The translations under genes and the position numbers were made by a program. A stretch of 8,811 bases of DNA, from contig CALKUN010000106.1 of the NCBI GenBank assembly GCA_937996675.1, positions 1 to 8,811 of the forward strand. The letters are read 5' to 3'. The DNA is from an uncultured Candidatus Saccharibacteria bacterium. Its GTDB lineage: Bacteria; Patescibacteriota; Saccharimonadia; CAILAD01; GCA-016700035. Within the stretch, counting starts at the first letter, position 1, and each line of letters starts with the position of its first letter. Of this stretch, positions 6,393 through 8,811 are shown piece by piece. Below the pieces are notes generated by a model. That model did not search any database. It saw only the letters and a list, made by a program, of their open reading frames with translations, and was not told the DNA's origin.

Positions 6393-6398
6393 ATTATA
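6393..6398 (-). promoter_or_regulatory. -10 element (TATAAT) of the histidine kinase gene
   Basis: A perfect TATAAT on the minus strand ends 9 nt before the kinase ATG (6383). A start 6-7 nt past the hexamer would leave only 2-3 nt of leader. No convincing -35 is visible at 16-18 nt spacing. Confidence 0.5.
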
Positions 6399-6421
6399 GC
6401 GGTAATGCTTACCTATTAGCT

Positions 6422-6490
6422 ATGTTTGGGAGGGTGAAGATTAAAGAGCATGATTTGAACATTGATATTACGGTACTAGCAAGTAAATAA
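6422..6490 (+). CDS. Possible 22-codon small ORF ahead of a terminator
   Basis: ATG 6422 opens a short frame, MFGRVKIKEHDLNIDITVLA followed by SK, that stops at TAA 6488-6490, inside the left arm of the strong hairpin terminator. The stop-into-terminator arrangement is what one expects at a gene's 3' end. No ribosome binding site or clear promoter is seen and no family is recognised. It could be a small peptide, the remnant C-terminus of a decayed gene, or chance. It begins 39 nt from the divergent histidine kinase start. Confidence 0.25.
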   Translation: MFGRVKIKEHDLNIDITVLASK

Positions 6491-6525
6491 AAATGTCACA
6501 GACTTGCGCTTGTGACATTTTTATT
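6486..6525. terminator. Strong bidirectional hairpin terminator
   Basis: A perfect 15-bp inverted repeat (AATAAAAATGTCACA / TGTGACATTTTTATT) surrounds a 10-nt loop. The arms end in TTTTTATT on both strands, so it can act as an intrinsic terminator in either direction. It sits between two divergent genes, where no known long gene would need terminating. Confidence 0.75.
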
Positions 6526-6624
6526 GGCAGGAGATACAGTACGATTATAGAACTTTAATAGGGGTAGAGTCAGACAAAACTGATGTAAAAATACCATCAA
6601 AAAATGGTACGAAGGAGCAGAATA

Positions 6625-7110
6625 ATGCTTAAACGATTATTCTTCTCGAAATCAGTAGCCCCAGAGTTGTTAGAATCGGCACTTCACACTGAAACCACAT
6701 TCTATAGTTCTTTTTCAAGAGACTTACGTAAAGCTCAAAAGGAAGTCATTATCGAGAGTCCCTTTATAGCCTGTAAGCGCACTGAGAGCCTTCTACCGGC
6801 CTTTAGAAGGCTAGCTCGACGTGGTGTTAACATTCGCATAAACACCCGCAATCCGAGGCATCATGAGCGAGAACTTCAAATACAAGCATGGCAGTCGATA
6901 AAACAATTGAGAGGAGTAGGGGTAAAGGTAAAATTTTATGATGACATGCGTCACCGCAAGTTGGCTGTCATAGATCGGTCAATACTGTGGGAAGGGAGTC
7001 TTAATATACTTTCTCAAAGCTACAGTAAAGAAGTAATGCGAAGAACAAACTCGACAATACTTGCAAATCAGATGGTTAAGTTCACTGGAATGAATAACTG
7101 GAAGTGGTAG
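6625..7110 (+). CDS. Single-HKD phospholipase D-family protein (putative nuclease)
   Basis: This 161-aa protein carries one PLD-family active-site motif, HRKLAVIDRSILWEGSLN at 110-127, fitting HxK(x4)D(x6)GSxN with H110, K112, D117, G124, S125 and N127. An earlier block (KEVIIESPFI at about 39-48, LARRGVNIRINTRNP at about 63-77) is the usual first beta-alpha part of the fold. One HKD motif per chain means it should act as a dimer, as Nuc-type endonucleases do. Phosphodiester cleavage of DNA or RNA is the best guess; lipid cleavage is unlikely as there is no signal peptide or membrane helix. I start it at ATG 6625 because AAGGAG at 6612-6617 lies 7 nt upstream; the frame is open to ATG 6604 (7 residues longer). 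The stop is 1 nt from that of the convergent HAD gene. Confidence 0.82.
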   Translation: MLKRLFFSKSVAPELLESALHTETTFYSSFSRDLRKAQKEVIIESPFIACKRTESLLPAFRRLARRGVNIRINTRNPRHHERELQIQAWQSIKQLRGVGVKVKFYDDMRHRKLAVIDRSILWEGSLNILSQSYSKEVMRRTNSTILANQMVKFTGMNNWKW

Positions 7111-7111
7111 G

Positions 7112-7510
7112 CTAGACGACTTGAATTAATTTCTTCAATATATCTGGATCTTTATTGAGATCGATCATTACCATACGCCCAGTGGCATTATTCCGTTCGA
7201 GCACTTTAAGTTCGTCTGGCCAAAGATCGTCATCAAACCAGAGAAAATCTTCTTCAAAATTAATGGCATCTGTTTTTAGCTCGCCCCATTCGGTAGGTTT
7301 TATCCTTTTGAGTAACTCAACCGTTTCTGGCTTTAGCACAGGACTCAATACTTCAATAGCTCTATTCTCACCTCGCCAGTTATGCGTAGTGAGCCAATAC
7401 GTTGAATCTGGATACTTGTTAAGAATGTGCTGAAGAAATTCATCGGCATGTTGAGCAGCATTATTCTCGTTAGCCAGAAGAACGCCATCAATATCTAGAT
7501 ATATGTTCAT
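7112..7510 (-). CDS. HAD-superfamily phosphatase-like protein
   Basis: This 132-aa minimal HAD-fold protein has motif I as YLDIDGVLL (D6 nucleophile, D8 acid/base), motif II as WLTTHNW (T41/T42), a probable motif III lysine at K79 (GELKTDAI) and motif IV as LWFDDDL (D93-D95). All catalytic positions are filled, so phosphatase activity is plausible. There is essentially no cap domain, which favours large substrates such as nucleic-acid ends or proteins. The DxDGV...W.TT layout recalls HAD domains associated with RNA-repair ('Swiss Army Knife') proteins, but this is only a resemblance. Its ATG overlaps the TGA of the upstream receiver-FtsK gene (ATGA), so the two are translationally coupled and probably act together. 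It is convergent with the PLD gene, one base apart. Confidence 0.8.
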   Translation of the reverse strand: MNIYLDIDGVLLANENNAAQHADEFLQHILNKYPDSTYWLTTHNWRGENRAIEVLSPVLKPETVELLKRIKPTEWGELKTDAINFEEDFLWFDDDLWPDELKVLERNNATGRMVMIDLNKDPDILKKLIQVV

Positions 7511-8565
7511 GCTAATGACTCAATCATTTTTTCTATTACATCATCAGGTATAAAGGGGGCTTGTAGTCTCTTAAGCTCACTGTTGCCATTTATCTTCAGT
7601 AACATATCTCCTTTGCCTGCCAGATCTACACCATCATCACTATGTAGTATTCGTTGTGAGTCTACTTTTGACGCTAAGGCAAAAGCAATTGTAGTTTTAT
7701 AGGCTTTTAGAAGATTATCCGTAAACACATCCGCGCTTGGGCGAGATGTTGCAATTACAGAGTAAATACCGACTTTACCTCCATGCTCGGCAATCTTTAC
7801 AAAAATCTTCTCGTAAAAGTTTGAGTCCATCATCATGAGGTCGGATATTTCATCGCACAATACGAAGATTTCTGGGCTTTTTTCTTTCGAGCTTAATCTT
7901 CTATCAATCTCGACAGCTATCCAATCCATAGCTTTTACTGCTTCGTCGGGATCGTTAATTACAGGAATTACAAGATGGGGGATATCTTTGAACTGGTGGA
8001 ATTGAACATATTTAGGGTCGATCAAAATAAGTTGTACTGCGTCCGGTGAATTATTCTTCAGAATGTTTACGACTATGTTGTCGAAGAAATGCGATTTACC
8101 GGAACCTGTTTGACCAGCAATCAGTACACTATGTACTTGTTTGAAGTCTAAGGTGTGCTGAATATTTTCATTATCTTTGCCAAGTGGTATTGTTGTATTT
8201 GCTTTAAAGAAGTTATCTACTTTCTGCAAAACATCTGCGATTTTAACTTCGGACATAACCATGTAATCTATCGCTCCTAGTTTCAGTGCGCGGTCTTTGT
8301 CTTCCTGTCGGCTAAGTGCACTTAGCACCATTATTGGGATGTGCTTTGTTTCTTTAGTCTGCTTGAGGACGTCGATTACGTCGAAACCACTTACTTTCGG
8401 CATTAATATTCCAGTGATAATAAGATCTGGCTTAAAGTCTAGTGTCGCATTTAAGCCGTCTTCTCCGTTGTCACATACTACAACACTATACCCAGCGTCT
8501 TTGAATCGCTTCATGAATATATCTGAAATTGCTTTGTCATCTTCAATATATAGTATTTTTTTCAT
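7507..8565 (-). CDS. Degenerate receiver domain fused to a cytosolic FtsK-type motor ATPase
   Basis: From ATG 8565 the protein has 352 aa. Residues 1-122 form a CheY-like receiver (KILYIEDD; D9/D10 acidic pocket; S82 at the Thr87 position). The phospho-acceptor Asp is Gly (G52 in LIITGILMP) and the conserved Lys is Met (M104 in YMVMSE). Spacing matches CheY exactly (52-82-104 against 57-87-109), so it should not be phosphorylated normally. A linker (123-143) leads to an FtsK/SpoIIIE motor: Walker A GQTGSGKS (151-158), LILIDPK (179-185), IPHLVIPVINDP, Walker B VLCDEISDLM (D238, E239), ATSRPSADV (272-280) and KGDMLL. It lacks the membrane part, the alpha domain and the DNA-reading gamma domain of FtsK. 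The frame continues upstream into a kinase fragment to 8811; I take ATG 8565 because receivers begin MKKI. No Shine-Dalgarno precedes it. Confidence 0.85.
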   Translation of the reverse strand: MKKILYIEDDKAISDIFMKRFKDAGYSVVVCDNGEDGLNATLDFKPDLIITGILMPKVSGFDVIDVLKQTKETKHIPIMVLSALSRQEDKDRALKLGAIDYMVMSEVKIADVLQKVDNFFKANTTIPLGKDNENIQHTLDFKQVHSVLIAGQTGSGKSHFFDNIVVNILKNNSPDAVQLILIDPKYVQFHQFKDIPHLVIPVINDPDEAVKAMDWIAVEIDRRLSSKEKSPEIFVLCDEISDLMMMDSNFYEKIFVKIAEHGGKVGIYSVIATSRPSADVFTDNLLKAYKTTIAFALASKVDSQRILHSDDGVDLAGKGDMLLKINGNSELKRLQAPFIPDDVIEKMIESLA

Positions 8566-8811
8566 GATATTTATTTCATTGCGAATTAGCTTAGTATTGT
8601 CAGGTGTTAATACTATTTTCTTGATTGCTACGTCTGTTTCACAAAACTCTCCTTTATAAACCTCACCAAATCCTCCCCCTCCTAGAAGTAATCTATCTCC
8701 ATTAGAGTCAGTGCAATAAGAGAACTTATCCAAATCTATCTTTTCACAACAGCTTGGCAAGTTAAGTTTGCTATTTTTATCTGGAATTTTTTCTAGAATT
8801 ACTTTGTTAAT
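8566..8811 (-). other. Eukaryotic-like (TKL-type) protein kinase N-lobe fragment in frame with the receiver-FtsK gene, partial
   Basis: Upstream of the receiver ATG the same frame is open to the window edge (about 82 codons; TTG 8760 is the first alternative start but the gene may begin outside). It encodes the start of a protein kinase: the glycine-rich loop LGGGGFGEVYKG, the ATP-binding lysine in DVAIKKI, and a helix-C-like NEINIMKKI with its Glu. It then turns straight into the receiver, with no HRD catalytic loop or DFG motif, so it cannot be a working kinase. Wording such as GFGEVYKG and TDVAIKK is closer to eukaryotic tyrosine-kinase-like kinases than to bacterial PknB types. GC is about 34% in 8581-8811. 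An assembly chimera or a recombination junction at ATGAAAAAAATA is more likely than a functional fusion. Confidence 0.6.

Noticed and set aside
6604..6624. Upstream ATG as the start of the PLD gene
   Set aside because: It would add seven residues and place the well-spaced AAGGAG (6612-6617) inside the coding region; ATG 6625 fits that site.
8297..8659. 120-aa plus-strand frame opposite the receiver
   Set aside because: It is antisense to the receiver domain and kinase fragment, and its Ser-rich composition is typical of a shadow frame.
1..8811. CRISPR arrays, insertion sequences, attachment-site repeats, recoded UGA
   Set aside because: I saw no regularly spaced repeats, transposase or integrase, nor a direct repeat of a tRNA 3' end. 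UGA ends intact genes (holB-like, receiver-FtsK), so the code is standard.

Overview
The window looks like a bacterial genome fragment, most likely from the Patescibacteria (CPR), with Saccharibacteria (TM7)-like lineages my best guess. This rests on small compact genes, a minimal delta-prime clamp-loader subunit, many small membrane proteins, tRNAs with encoded CCA ends, and UGA used as an ordinary stop (which argues against Absconditabacteria and Gracilibacteria). It is inference from gene style, not from a marker gene.

Left block (1-2350, + strand; two sampled 60-nt lines average about 52% GC): a tight housekeeping operon. It holds the end of a TrkA-C/RCK transporter or channel, an RluD-type pseudouridine synthase, a minimal HolB-like protein and a membrane-anchored TPR protein, joined by short gaps or overlaps. 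Middle block (2340-4703): tRNA-Thr(GGT) and tRNA-Tyr(GTA); a two-helix membrane gene broken by an apparent frameshift; a 72-aa membrane protein; a zf-TFIIB protein on the minus strand; a nucleoside 2-deoxyribosyltransferase-like frame with no clear N-terminus; tRNA-Thr(TGT); and a 7-helix membrane protein. The last is convergent with a membrane histidine kinase (4707-6383, minus) that has no partner response regulator in view.

Right block (about 6400-8811; three sampled lines of the 7507-8811 frame are about 37-38% GC, the last 231 nt about 34%): an accessory-looking set. It has a small ORF followed by a strong bidirectional hairpin terminator, a single-HKD phospholipase-D-family protein, and a convergent minus-strand pair. 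The pair is a HAD-fold protein translationally coupled to a receiver domain fused directly to a cytosolic FtsK-type motor. The receiver has lost both its phospho-acceptor Asp (now Gly) and the conserved Lys (now Met). The frame runs upstream without a stop into a eukaryotic-style (TKL-like) kinase N-lobe fragment that fills the last ~246 nt. That junction sits in a short ATG-poly(A) sequence and looks like a chimera or recombination scar.

Three of the operon-leading genes (zf-TFIIB, the 7-TM protein, the histidine kinase) have a -10 hexamer so close to the ATG that their mRNAs should be leaderless or nearly so, whereas several operon-internal genes have Shine-Dalgarno sequences.
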